Source: Mesorhizobium sp. LMG 17147
Lineage (GTDB): Bacteria; Pseudomonadota; Alphaproteobacteria; Rhizobiales; Rhizobiaceae
Assembly (NCBI RefSeq): GCF_024297145.1
Contig: NZ_JANCTC010000008.1
Span: forward strand, 229,223-293,222
DNA length: 64,000 nt
Direction of reading: 5' to 3'
Below the pieces are notes generated by a model that was given only the letters and a program-made list of their open reading frames with translations, searched no databases and was not told the DNA's origin. Of this stretch, positions 9,609-17,728 are shown in pieces (the stretch's first letter is position 1; each line of letters begins with the position of its first letter). The position numbers were made by a program, and so were the translations under genes.

Positions 9609-10205
9609 ATGAGCTACGCGATTGTAGGATTCGGTAAGATAGGCCAGGCCCTCGCCCACGCCTTCGCCCGTAAAAACATCGACGTGACCGTCGCGAGCCG
9701 CCGGCCGCCCGAGGCGTTGGCGCCGCAGGCTCGGGCGATCGGCCCCACGGTCGTCGCCAAGTCGCTGCGGGAGGCACTCGAGGCCGACACGATCATCTTG
9801 GCAATCCCGTTCTGGGAGCACCGCGAGGTTGCGAAGGCCCTGCCGAGCTGGGAAGGCAAGACAGTCATCGACGCGACGAACGTGTTTCCAGTCCCTGAAG
9901 AGCTGGACGGTCTCCCGTCCTCCGTCGTCATCGCGAAGGCGTTCATCGGCGCTAAGCTCGTCAAAGCTTTCAATCACCTGATTGCGGCCACCCTGGCTGC
10001 GGATCCGGTCGTTGACGGCGGCCACCGGGTCGTCTTTCTGTCGAGCGACGACGAGGACGCAACCGCTCCCGTGGCGGCCTTGGCCAAACAACTCGGGTTC
10101 GCACCCATCAAGCTGGGAGAGCTCAACGAGGGTGGCGCGCTGGTGCACGCGCGCGGCCGTACTTGGGGCCCGCTCATCTTCCAGGATTTGTTCAAGAAGG
10201 AGTGA
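9609..10205 (+). CDS. NADP-binding F420-dependent-oxidoreductase-like protein
   Basis: The 198-residue Rossmann protein has the N-terminal dinucleotide loop GFGKIG (7-12) and the SRR segment after beta-2 that favours NADP. The layout follows the NADP oxidoreductase coenzyme-F420-dependent family. IDATN, the NPxP-like FPVPEE segment and VKAFNH are family landmarks. Bacterial members without F420 reduce other substrates, so the name does not imply F420 use here. It is probably co-transcribed with the SDR, with a ribosome site (GGAGAAG) just before the ATG. Confidence 0.85.
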   Translation: MSYAIVGFGKIGQALAHAFARKNIDVTVASRRPPEALAPQARAIGPTVVAKSLREALEADTIILAIPFWEHREVAKALPSWEGKTVIDATNVFPVPEELDGLPSSVVIAKAFIGAKLVKAFNHLIAATLAADPVVDGGHRVVFLSSDDEDATAPVAALAKQLGFAPIKLGELNEGGALVHARGRTWGPLIFQDLFKKE

Positions 10206-10235
10206 CTATCGACATCAATCGGTCGATTTTCCGCT
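10204..10235 (+). repeat. Copy B of the 32-bp direct repeat
   Basis: GACTATCGACATCAATC followed by GGTCGATTTT matches copy A at 7537-7568 in 22 of the first 26 bases. It sits immediately at the 3' end of the NADP-binding gene, so the two copies bracket the lysR-SDR-reductase block. Confidence 0.4.
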
Positions 10236-10401
10236 TCGCAGGCACGCGCACATTCGGCATAGCGCCTGATAAAAGACCGTCAGCAGTAAAGCGCATGGGC
10301 GAGAGAGACCGTTTCGCGACGGCCTCTCCTACGTCCGCTCCGCCGTTATCGGCTGTCGTCAGCCGTTTTGAAAGCCCCTGAGGTGATCTGCCCTTTTGGG
10401 A

Positions 10402-11613
10402 CTAACCGCGCTTAGAGAATTCCTCGGCTGCGATACGAACCGCCTGCTGTGTCGCGGGATAGCCGCTGTAAGGAGTGAGGTTTATGAGCGTTTCCAGGAT
10501 TTCTTCCCGCGTCGCGCCAACGTTCAACGCGGCGTTGATGTGCACGCGAAGCGGAATCTCTGCCGTGGCAGACCCAACGGCTGCTAGAGCAGCGCAGGCG
10601 CTGAGTTCCCGAGACTTCATGTCGATTCCGCTCCGCGAGAACACTTCACCATAAGAATGCTCGACGATCATTCGACCGAGATCAGGTGCGACATCATCGA
10701 AACTGCGGACCACGGCATCGCCCGATGAACCGGACGTCTTTGCAAGCGTAGCACGCCCGCGTTCCAACCGGTCTGCGCGGCTCTCGACCACGGCGGGTGG
10801 GGGCACGTTTGCCGCAATCGTTGGCGACCCGGCAGCGAAGATATCCTTGGCGACGGCGAAAGCGTTGAGCGCTGCCGGAAAACCCCGATAGACGCTGAGC
10901 TGGATCAGCACCTCGATGATTTCCTCTCGCGTCACGCCATGGGCAAGCGCGCCGGCGAGATGAAGACGGAGCGCCGCCGCACGATTGCCGCTGGCAGCAA
11001 GCATCGAGATGATTGCTAACAGTTTGGCTTTTTGGTCGAGGCCGTCGCGCGCCAGCATTTCACCAAAGGCGAACTCGATGGAGAGTTGCGCGAGGTCAGG
11101 CGAACCGGCAGCAAAGCCATCGAAATATGCCTGCACATCGCCTCCAGAGAGCCGGTCGAGCGCCTCCAACCCGGCCTGTCGGCGTGTCGATCCATCGCCT
11201 GCGGAGGGCTCGATGGGTTCAAAAGCGAGCTTGCGCTCAGCGAACACCGCACGAATAAGGCCGATCGCATTTACCGTTGGCGGGAAGCCGAGGAGCGCTA
11301 CAGATATAAACATGAGTTCGATGAGCGCCTTCGGCTCGCCGCCGGCGTTGAGGAAGCCCGCCATATGAAACTTCAACTGCGGCTGGGCGCTTCCGTCGGC
11401 AAGTAGCATTGAAATAGTGCACAGCTGACGCAATGGGAGGTCGAGACCTGGCCGCGATAGAACGTCTCCGTATGGGTATTCTACGGTGAAACGAGAAAGG
11501 TCGACGGATGTCTCGGCAAGACTATTAATCGGCGCGTCGAAATTCTCTCCGCCAATCTGCCGTAAGATTTCAAGACCGCGCGAATAACGACTAGCTTGAG
11601 ATGTTGTTGTCAT
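10402..11613 (-). CDS. Carboxymuconolactone decarboxylase-family protein with three CMD units
   Basis: This 403-residue protein is built from three CMD/AhpD-like helical units (about 20-125, 150-260 and 290-400). Each carries the HxxxALxxGxTREEIxExL type signature, intact in units 2 and 3 and weaker in unit 1. None has the CxxC pair of AhpD, so a peroxidase role is unlikely and decarboxylase-like or unknown chemistry is more probable. The Met at 11613 is preferred over the longer frame to 11655 because the extra 14 residues look like upstream sequence. Three fused units is unusual, since most CMD proteins have one or two. Confidence 0.85.
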   Translation of the reverse strand: MTTTSQASRYSRGLEILRQIGGENFDAPINSLAETSVDLSRFTVEYPYGDVLSRPGLDLPLRQLCTISMLLADGSAQPQLKFHMAGFLNAGGEPKALIELMFISVALLGFPPTVNAIGLIRAVFAERKLAFEPIEPSAGDGSTRRQAGLEALDRLSGGDVQAYFDGFAAGSPDLAQLSIEFAFGEMLARDGLDQKAKLLAIISMLAASGNRAAALRLHLAGALAHGVTREEIIEVLIQLSVYRGFPAALNAFAVAKDIFAAGSPTIAANVPPPAVVESRADRLERGRATLAKTSGSSGDAVVRSFDDVAPDLGRMIVEHSYGEVFSRSGIDMKSRELSACAALAAVGSATAEIPLRVHINAALNVGATREEILETLINLTPYSGYPATQQAVRIAAEEFSKRG

Positions 11614-11870
11614 TGCATATGCCTTCTGATTGACCGTGGCGAGAGTCCCGCCCACGGCGACAAGGGCAGCTCCAAAGAACTCTGGCCGGGTGCGGTGCGC
11701 TGTGCTCGGTTATTGCCGCGTTAGGGCGACACGACATCGGCGATCTCTTTCACGAAGCGTCCCGGACTTGGCCGCGAAACCAAAGAAGGCATCGCGGAAC
11801 TAGCCATAGTCGAAGGCGCTCGACAAGGAATGCTGGTCGCGCCCGCCCCACACCAGGCACAGCCGGATTT

Positions 11871-11916
11871 GATACAAACCCTCGGAACGTGACCTCTGCA
11901 GTCGAGGGTTTGTATC
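11871..11916. repeat. Perfect 14-bp inverted repeat, stem-loop or operator
   Basis: GATACAAACCCTCG at 11871-11884 is exactly complementary to CGAGGGTTTGTATC at 11903-11916, with an 18-base loop. There is no T-run on either side, which argues against a simple terminator. It lies 258 bases upstream of the CMD-family gene. Confidence 0.7.
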
Positions 11917-12041
11917 GTCGGAGCCGACGCTAATGCCGGCTGATCCCAGTCATCGCGAATTGAGAACTCTCGGCTACTTTTGCTGTGCTGGTATCGCCTA
12001 CAGCGCGATATCCTATCCTACTTTACTCCACAGCACGCCCC

Positions 12042-12059
12042 TCACTCCCACTCGATTGT
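12042..12059 (-). other. guaA-3'-end-like motif, candidate attachment-site scar
   Basis: On the minus strand this segment reads TIEWE followed by a stop, the conserved C-terminus of GMP synthase GuaA, whose gene end is a known integration target of Mesorhizobium ICEs. The same TCACTCCCACTC core recurs at 18030 in the same orientation. The rest of guaA is absent. Confidence 0.4.
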
Positions 12060-12170
12060 TCTTGAGTATGGCAACGCCCTGATCTAACGGCGCAATTTTT
12101 TCTACACTCAATGGAGAACCAACGCAGCGCGCGCTCGGCCTCCCCTTGAATGCCGCTAATCCGTGTGTTA

Positions 12171-12196
12171 CATACTGAACCACATGGTTAAGTATG
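12171..12196. promoter_or_regulatory. 26-bp palindrome over the arsR-type start, likely autorepressor operator
   Basis: CATACTGAACC, a 4-base spacer and GGTTAAGTATG form an inverted repeat with a single mismatch per arm. The ATG of the downstream HTH gene (12184) lies in the centre. Such placement fits autorepression by an ArsR-family dimer. Confidence 0.65.
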
Positions 12197-12543
12197 GTCG
12201 GATCCGCTTCGATGCCTCGTTCGCCGCGCTCTCGGACGCCACCCGACGCGGCGTTCTGGAGCATCTCGGACGTGCAGACGCTTCGATCACGGACCTTGCC
12301 GAAAAGTTCCACATGACCCTCACGGGCATGAAAAAGCATGTCGGCGTCTTGGAGCAGGCGGGGCTCGTGACCACGGAGAAGGTCGGACGCGTGCGGACCT
12401 GCAAGCTCGGCCTGCGCCGACTAGAGGAAGAGGCGGCATGGATCGAGAGGTACAACCAGCTCTGGGACGCACGCTTCGACGAGTTGGATAAGGTTATCGA
12501 GGAACTGAAACAGAAGGAGAAGGTCGATGGACGCAGGAACTGA
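12184..12543 (+). CDS. ArsR-family winged-helix repressor
   Basis: The 119-residue HTH protein begins with the FDASFAALSDATRRGVLEHL helix pair typical of small ArsR regulators paired with SRPBCC proteins. The recognition helix is around MTLTGMKKHVGVLEQAGLV, and no metal-binding ELCVCDL cysteines are present, so it is not a classical metal sensor. ATG 12184 is chosen over the upstream in-frame GTG at 12163 because it gives the family-typical N-terminus, although it sits inside the palindromic operator. The next gene (SRPBCC) overlaps by 17 bases, so the pair is co-transcribed and probably autoregulated. Confidence 0.88.
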   Translation: MVKYGRIRFDASFAALSDATRRGVLEHLGRADASITDLAEKFHMTLTGMKKHVGVLEQAGLVTTEKVGRVRTCKLGLRRLEEEAAWIERYNQLWDARFDELDKVIEELKQKEKVDGRRN

Positions 12544-13039
12544 GAGTGAGCCTACCCCCATGAAGAACCGCACGACGGTGGAACGGAAGTCCGAGCGTGA
12601 GCTAGTCGTTACGCGAACCTTTGACGCCCCGGCGCGCATCGTGTTCGAGGCGTGGACCAAGCCCGAGCTGTTCAAGCTGTGGTGGGTGCCGAAGTCGATG
12701 GGCATGCTCCTGCGTTCCTGCGAAATGGATGTTCGTGTCGGGGGCAAGTACCGTCTCGAGTTCGAACCCGATGCTATGGTGTTCTTCGGCACGTACCTCG
12801 AAGTGACAGCGCACTCGCGCCTCGTCTGGACCAATGAGGAAGATGGTGAGGGTGGGCCCGTGACCACGGTGACCTTCGAGGAAAAAGGTGGCAAGACGCT
12901 GCTGGTCCTGCACGAGCTCTATCCCTCGAAGGAAGTTCTCGACGCTGCCGGCACCGGGGCGGCGGATGCAATGGTCGAGACGTTCGAGCAACTGGACGAG
13001 CTTCTTATCACCCTGGGCGCGAGCGTGGGACGGTCATGA
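12527..13039 (+). CDS. SRPBCC (AHSA1-like) ligand-binding domain protein
   Basis: This is a 170-residue START/Bet v1-like protein. Landmarks are VTRTFDAPARIVFEAWTKPE near the N-terminus, WWVPK, GGKYRLEF, and a C-terminal helix with the pattern seen in AHSA1-type SRPBCC proteins. A strong ribosome site (AAGGAG) lies before the ATG at 12527, inside the end of the arsR gene. ArsR-SRPBCC pairs are common in alphaproteobacteria. The SRPBCC partner probably binds a small hydrophobic ligand, which is not known here. Confidence 0.88.
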   Translation: MDAGTESEPTPMKNRTTVERKSERELVVTRTFDAPARIVFEAWTKPELFKLWWVPKSMGMLLRSCEMDVRVGGKYRLEFEPDAMVFFGTYLEVTAHSRLVWTNEEDGEGGPVTTVTFEEKGGKTLLVLHELYPSKEVLDAAGTGAADAMVETFEQLDELLITLGASVGRS

Positions 13040-13640
13040 AGTCGTCGATCTCGCGGGTCGGCCGCTTGGCTCTTCACTACGCGGAAGAGAACCCCGACGA
13101 GGTCGTCGCCGCCCTCTGCGGACCTACGAGACCATCATCAACCTCATTGGCAACACGACCAACCGAGGTGGTCTCGTCGTGCGCGTCCGCCTCAACCACC
13201 TTTTTGCGCGCCATTCTACGCTGGAGCACTACCGCATTCGGAAACGCATTCTGAGGCCGACGTGCGCGGTGGGCCGCAATCAAATGTCCTCGTCGAGGAT
13301 AGTTCGGCCGCTCAGTCGGAACGGTGGTAGCGCCAGAAGCCTGACCGCCATGCTGATTGCAAAGCTGGCATCGCTTAGTAGATGGTGCTCTACCGGCGCT
13401 GCGAGTCCAAGACGCGTCGCGATAGATTTACCGGATCATTGATGTTCCGATAGTGCGAAAGTGGATTTCGAAGAGCCATGAGGCGTCGAAGGTTAGCGGC
13501 ATCCTCTTTCGTCATGATCTGACGCAGCTGACCGGCCAAAGACGCCCCTCAGGGGAGAGGGGCCCCGCGTTTCCGTGGCACCGGCCCGCAACCTTCATAA
13601 TATGATGGCCCGCGGCAACCGGAGAAGGGCATCTGTGCTC
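13040..13640. other. Intergenic region with transposase remnant
   Basis: Apart from the ISAzo13-like remnant and a hairpin at 13544-13562 (CCCCTC, 6-base loop, GAGGGG), which could terminate the minus-strand FAD oxidoreductase gene, nothing coding can be supported. Confidence 0.5.
13110..13255 (+). pseudogene. ISAzo13-family transposase C-terminal remnant
   Basis: The plus-strand translation contains TYETIINLIGNTT followed by GLVVRVRLN, matching my recollection of the conserved C-terminal region of ISAzo13-type transposases. Nothing recognisable as the rest of the gene is present on either side, and the reading frame continues into unrelated sequence. It is a short fossil, not a functional element. 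Confidence 0.45.
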
Positions 13641-14534
13641 TCAAACCAGCATCGACTGCTGGGCGAAGATGCCCGCCATCGCGCCGTGCGATGATGCCGT
13701 GGTGACCGAGGCCATGAGGGGGTTGGCGAGGTCGCCGGCGGCGTAGATGCCGGGCATGCTGGTTTCGCGGCGCTCGTCGACCTTGAGGGCGATGCCGAGG
13801 GGCGTATCCACCGTGGCGAGGCCCAGTGATTCATGCAGGCTTGCGGACGGCTTGTTGCGCGGATGGGCGAACAGGATGTCGACTGCGACATTGCGGCCGG
13901 TATCGAGATTGACGGTGGCAATATGGCCCCCGTGATGGGCGATCTCGGTGATCCGGCCATCGACGACAGGTATGTTGCGGCGCGCCAGATCGGCCCGGAT
14001 ATCGGGTGGAATGTCGTGACCATCGGCGAAGAGCGTCAACGTGTCGGTCCAATCGTGGTACAGCCTGACATAATTGTGCGACTGCGGGCCGGACCAGACG
14101 AGGCCCCAATGCTGGCCGGCGACTTCAAAGCCGTCGCAATAGGGACAGGGCACGATGGACGTGCCCCAGCCTTCGGCAAAGCCCCGAACATCAGGCATCT
14201 GGTCGGCGACGCCATAGCTCAGGATCAGGCGGCGCGCCCCAAGGCTTTCGCCATCGCCAGTGAGGACGGAGAAATCGTCGATGGCGCCGGAGACGCTGTC
14301 GGCACGGGCACTGACCAGCCTGATCGTGGGATAACGCGCCAGCTGCTGCCGCGCCTCGGCCAGGATGTCCAGAGGTGGCTTGTGATCGTGACCGAGCAGG
14401 CCATGCGAGTGGCCGGCGAAGCGATTGCGCGGCAGGCCGGTATCGAGAACGGTGACCTTGCGGCGGGCACGGCCGAGCTGCAGGGCGCCGGCGAGACCGG
14501 CAAAGCTGCCGCCGATGATGATGACGTCATCCAT
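13641..14534 (-). CDS. Thioredoxin-reductase-like FAD/NAD(P) oxidoreductase
   Basis: The 297-residue protein has an N-terminal FAD-binding GGSFAGL loop (8-14), a CPYC motif (TrxR-type redox pair) around residue 130 and the C-terminal GIYAAGD FAD signature. The NAD(P) domain is reduced in its GxGxxG loop (WSGPQSHN), so it may be a TrxR paralogue with altered cofactor use. The start is taken at 14534, because MDDVIIIGG is the family N-terminus; the frame is open 35 codons further. It is transcribed divergently from a TetR gene with an operator-like palindrome between them. Confidence 0.88.
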   Translation of the reverse strand: MDDVIIIGGSFAGLAGALQLGRARRKVTVLDTGLPRNRFAGHSHGLLGHDHKPPLDILAEARQQLARYPTIRLVSARADSVSGAIDDFSVLTGDGESLGARRLILSYGVADQMPDVRGFAEGWGTSIVPCPYCDGFEVAGQHWGLVWSGPQSHNYVRLYHDWTDTLTLFADGHDIPPDIRADLARRNIPVVDGRITEIAHHGGHIATVNLDTGRNVAVDILFAHPRNKPSASLHESLGLATVDTPLGIALKVDERRETSMPGIYAAGDLANPLMASVTTASSHGAMAGIFAQQSMLV

Positions 14535-14763
14535 GGTGATAAACTCCGTGTTGTGGATGGAGGGGGGTTGGGCTGGGCCTGGCGCGAATATCGTCCAGCG
14601 ATACGCGCTCGAGACCGGCAGCGAGCAGGGCTTCGGCATCGACGAGAAAGTCGCCCATCACTGTGTTGACCGGCCGGACAATGCCGCATTCGATATCGCC
14701 GGGCGCCCGGGAAACTTGATTTGGAGGACAGGTTGAAACCTACCCATTGGCTTGCACATTTCA

Positions 14764-14779
14764 GATACTACATGGTATC
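14764..14779. promoter_or_regulatory. Candidate TetR operator
   Basis: GATAC, 6 bases, GTATC forms a perfect inverted repeat midway between the divergent FAD oxidoreductase and tetR genes. A second GATAC-like half site follows at about 14797. Both genes could be repressed from here. Confidence 0.45.
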
Positions 14780-14820
14780 GTAATGCAAGAATTAGGATAC
14801 TGTCAAGTACGGGAATTGTC

Positions 14821-15468
14821 GTGACTGTAAACAGCCAGGGCCGGCGCGGCCGGCCCGCCAACGAGGCGCTTGGCCAAACGATAGTCGACGCCGCGTGCGA
14901 ACTCTTTGTGGAATTGGGTTTTCAAGCGACGACATTGGACAAGGTCGCCCAGCGGGCGAAGATATCCAAGCTTAGCATCTATCGGCACTTCGAGAACAAG
15001 GAGGCGCTGTTCAGCGCGGCCATCGCGACCCGCTGCCATCAGTTTGCACCACAGGCTCTTTTTGAAGGCGTCGACGGTTCGGCCGAAGATCAGCTCATGG
15101 CGGTGGGATTACTCCTGCTTCGCACGCTGTTGAGCCCGGACGTCCGCAGTGTCGAAGCCATGATCATGGCCGACAAGACGAATCAAAAGTCGTTAAGCAA
15201 GCTCCATTACGAAGCCGGTCCCGCCCATGTCATCGCCCAAATCGAGGCCCTGTTGCGTCAGTTGCACGCGAAGGCGGTTCTGAACGTGCCCGATCCTCTC
15301 CGGTCCGCCCGCTTGTTTGCTGCGCTTTTCAAAGGATCCGATCTCCTGATTATCGCACGCTTCGATGAGGCGAGAGCAGAGGACGACAACGAAATCGAAT
15401 CCTATTGCCGGTCGGCCGTCGCCATGTTCATCGCCGCGCACGGTGGCAACGACCACGCGGCCGGATAA
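14821..15468 (+). CDS. TetR/AcrR-family transcriptional regulator
   Basis: The frame is open from TTG 14752, but that start would overlap the palindromic operator. GTG 14821 (VTVNSQGRRGRPAN) gives a typical 215-residue regulator. The HTH spans about residues 15-60, with the recognition region KISKLSIYRHFENKEALF. The C-terminal domain is an all-helical ligand pocket. It probably controls the divergent thioredoxin-reductase-like gene and itself. The start choice is uncertain. Confidence 0.85.
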   Translation: MTVNSQGRRGRPANEALGQTIVDAACELFVELGFQATTLDKVAQRAKISKLSIYRHFENKEALFSAAIATRCHQFAPQALFEGVDGSAEDQLMAVGLLLLRTLLSPDVRSVEAMIMADKTNQKSLSKLHYEAGPAHVIAQIEALLRQLHAKAVLNVPDPLRSARLFAALFKGSDLLIIARFDEARAEDDNEIESYCRSAVAMFIAAHGGNDHAAG

Positions 15469-15828
15469 GCATTTGATTGCTCCGGGCAGCTTGGCCGGGA
15501 CCGTCGTCCAGGCGCTTCGTCATATTGGGCCGGCGCGCGCAGCCGACCTTGCACAGATCGCGGCACCTCATCTTTCTCTCAAACGATTAAAAGACGCTCG
15601 CATCTACCGCGGTCCAAGCTCCCGGCTGGATGCGGTCGACGCTTCTCTCCATCGCAGATCCGGCAGCAGTCGGGACAACATTTGATAGGTGATGCGACGG
15701 TGCCATCCGACGATATGCGATCAGGTCCGGAACACCGATCGGTACCGCAGCCAAAGCTGCACGCCACGATTTTTCGTTGAGGACGCACCATCGTAACTCC
15801 GCCAGGCCAGAAGTGAGAAATCGTCGCC
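15469..15828. other. Intergenic region without a supportable gene
   Basis: Frames continue through this segment but none has a credible start or family signature. Nothing further is recognised. Confidence 0.4.
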
Positions 15829-16776
15829 TTATGCTCTTCCCAAAATGGCTGGCCCAGTCATGAGTTTCAGGTCGGATTCCGCGGCGTTTTCCAACATCCA
15901 TGGACAGGCATAATAATCTTCGATGCGATCGATGACGCGACCGGCGACATGGACACGAACCGGCCACGCGACCTGCCACCGGTCGCCTCGCTGGAAGAGC
16001 ACGATCAGGACAGGCTCTCCGTCGATCGCCCCCAACTCCATGGTCCACGTCTCCGGGTTCCGCTCGTATTCGACGAAATAGGGAGAACTTCTGAGCAGGC
16101 CGTCGAAGCAGTCGGCGACCCGCAACCGAGCATCGGCGCTGGTGAGGCTCCGCACGCCATCCCAGTCATGGCGGTTGAAGAGGTCAACATAGCGCTGCAA
16201 GAGCCCCGCGGTGTCGGGATCAAGCGGACGGTTCGGTTCACCGGCAGGTTCAGGGGGCAAGTCGGCGAGCTTCGCCCGTCCGCGGGAGAGCGCGGATTTG
16301 ACGCCCCCAACCGTCGAGTCCACGAGTTCTGCGGTCTCTTCCAGCGAATAGTCGAACACGTCCTTCAGGAGGATGCAGGCGCGCTCCTTGGGCGGCAAGT
16401 GGCCAACCAGCCGTTCGATGGCGCGGCGTGCATCGGTCGCCGCCGGCTCTGCAGAGACAACGCCGATGTCGCCCGAATAGGCGTGCTCCGCGCGCTCGCG
16501 CACATCGCGTCGCCTCAGAAAGTCGATGCAGCGATTGTGAGCGATGCGAAACAGCCAGGGCTTCAGCCGGCGGGCATCGTCGAGGGTCTCAATGTTCGTA
16601 TAGGCCTCGAACAGCGTCTCCTGCACGAGATCCTCACCGTCGAGGCGTGAGGCCGTCATGCGGGCGCAGTAGCGATGCAGTTGGGCGCGGACGCCTGACA
16701 CCGTCTCGAGGAAGGCGCGATATCGCGCATCGAACAGGCCGGTCGGTCGCTCGGGCATGTCCTTCAGCTGCCACAT
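15829..16776 (-). CDS. ECF-type sigma-70 factor with C-terminal SnoaL-like domain
   Basis: Region 2 (FDARYRAFLETVSGVRAQL through DLVQETLFEAY and LFRIAHNRCIDFLRRR) and region 4 (LPPKERACILLKDVFDYS with the ETAELVDSTVGGVKSALSR helix) are clear. After region 4 comes an about 110-residue NTF2/SnoaL-like domain (RYVDLFNRHDWDGV), as in ECF41/SigJ-type factors, where this tail regulates sigma activity in place of a separate anti-sigma factor. The start could be 16776 or 16758. It sits 7 bases after the stop of the alpha/beta hydrolase gene, so the two form an operon and the hydrolase could be under its own control. Confidence 0.87.
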   Translation of the reverse strand: MWQLKDMPERPTGLFDARYRAFLETVSGVRAQLHRYCARMTASRLDGEDLVQETLFEAYTNIETLDDARRLKPWLFRIAHNRCIDFLRRRDVRERAEHAYSGDIGVVSAEPAATDARRAIERLVGHLPPKERACILLKDVFDYSLEETAELVDSTVGGVKSALSRGRAKLADLPPEPAGEPNRPLDPDTAGLLQRYVDLFNRHDWDGVRSLTSADARLRVADCFDGLLRSSPYFVEYERNPETWTMELGAIDGEPVLIVLFQRGDRWQVAWPVRVHVAGRVIDRIEDYYACPWMLENAAESDLKLMTGPAILGRA

Positions 16777-16783
16777 CTGGGTT

Positions 16784-17728
16784 TCAATTTGCCAGCCATG
16801 CGACCTCCTGACCTTCCGGGCGTGTTTCCGCGGTTGCGGCCAGACCAAGCTTGGGGCGAACCCATTGTGCCAACCGCGCGATCGCGTCGTCGGCTTCGGG
16901 AGCGCGGCCGGCCATCATCTGGAACGAGTGCAGCATCCCCGGAAATACGTCTATGCGCACCGCGACGCCGGCGGCTTTCGCGCGGTCGGCGAGCGCTCGG
17001 CTGTCGTCGAGCAGGGTTTCGTCTCCGCCCACTTGCAGATAGATCGGCGGCAGGCCCTTCAGATCGGCAAAGATCGGGCTGGCGAGTGGATGCCGGGGAT
17101 CGGTCCCTGCAAGGACTTGCGATACCAGCATATCCACGACCGGCTTCTGGAAGAAGGCGTCCTTCTCGCGGTTGCTTTCATAGGAGTGCCCGCTCGCCGA
17201 CAGATCATACCAGCCAGAGATGCTGAGGATCGCAGCCGGCAGCGGCCGTCCCGCATCACGGAGTTTCATCGTCGCCGCAACGATCAGGCCAGCACCAGCG
17301 GAATCGCCTGCAGCTATGGTGTGCTTCGGCGCGACACCCTGCTCGGCGAGCCATTCGAACGCGGTCACGGCCTGCTCGATTTGGCGCGGAAACTTGCTCT
17401 GGAAAACGTAGTCGTACGTAGCGAGCAGAGCGTAACAGCCGATCGCCTTAGCAAGGTGTCCGACCATCTTGCGATGGGTCCAGATCGATCCGCCGACATA
17501 GCCACCGCCGTGCAGGTAAAGCATGACCCGGTCTTTGGCTGCCGTTTTTGGCTGAACCCACAGCGCGGTCTTGTCGCCGACGTTCGTCTCGACGTAATCG
17601 ACGCCGCCCGGTTCTGCCGTCAAAACGGACCACTCGGATGCTTCCTGTGGCGATTCTCGACCGCTGCGGAAAGCCTCCGCGAGCGTTTCGTAGTGTATCT
17701 TGTTCGCTAGGCTCTGCTTGCTGTTCAT
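16784..17728 (-). CDS. HSL-family alpha/beta hydrolase (esterase)
   Basis: The 314-residue protein has the oxyanion motif HGGGYVGG, nucleophile elbow GDSAG (Ser about 144), acid GGDET and a C-terminal HSFQ histidine, the complete layout of hormone-sensitive-lipase-type esterases. It has no signal peptide. The sigma factor gene follows immediately, so the two are likely co-transcribed. The substrate is probably a short acyl ester; the specific compound cannot be read from sequence. Confidence 0.92.
   Translation of the reverse strand: MNSKQSLANKIHYETLAEAFRSGRESPQEASEWSVLTAEPGGVDYVETNVGDKTALWVQPKTAAKDRVMLYLHGGGYVGGSIWTHRKMVGHLAKAIGCYALLATYDYVFQSKFPRQIEQAVTAFEWLAEQGVAPKHTIAAGDSAGAGLIVAATMKLRDAGRPLPAAILSISGWYDLSASGHSYESNREKDAFFQKPVVDMLVSQVLAGTDPRHPLASPIFADLKGLPPIYLQVGGDETLLDDSRALADRAKAAGVAVRIDVFPGMLHSFQMMAGRAPEADDAIARLAQWVRPKLGLAATAETRPEGQEVAWLAN

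Larger units (their letters stand above)
11614..12183. other. Intergenic region with inverted repeats and a guaA-like motif
   Basis: No gene can be supported here. The segment holds a perfect 14-bp inverted repeat (11871-11916), an 18-base motif matching a guaA 3' end (12042-12059) and the ArsR-type palindrome at its right end. Short minus-strand frames look like decayed coding sequence. Confidence 0.5.

Noticed and set aside
13036..13254. 72-codon plus-strand ORF after the SRPBCC gene
   Set aside because: It has no family match; another frame of the same DNA shows the transposase remnant.
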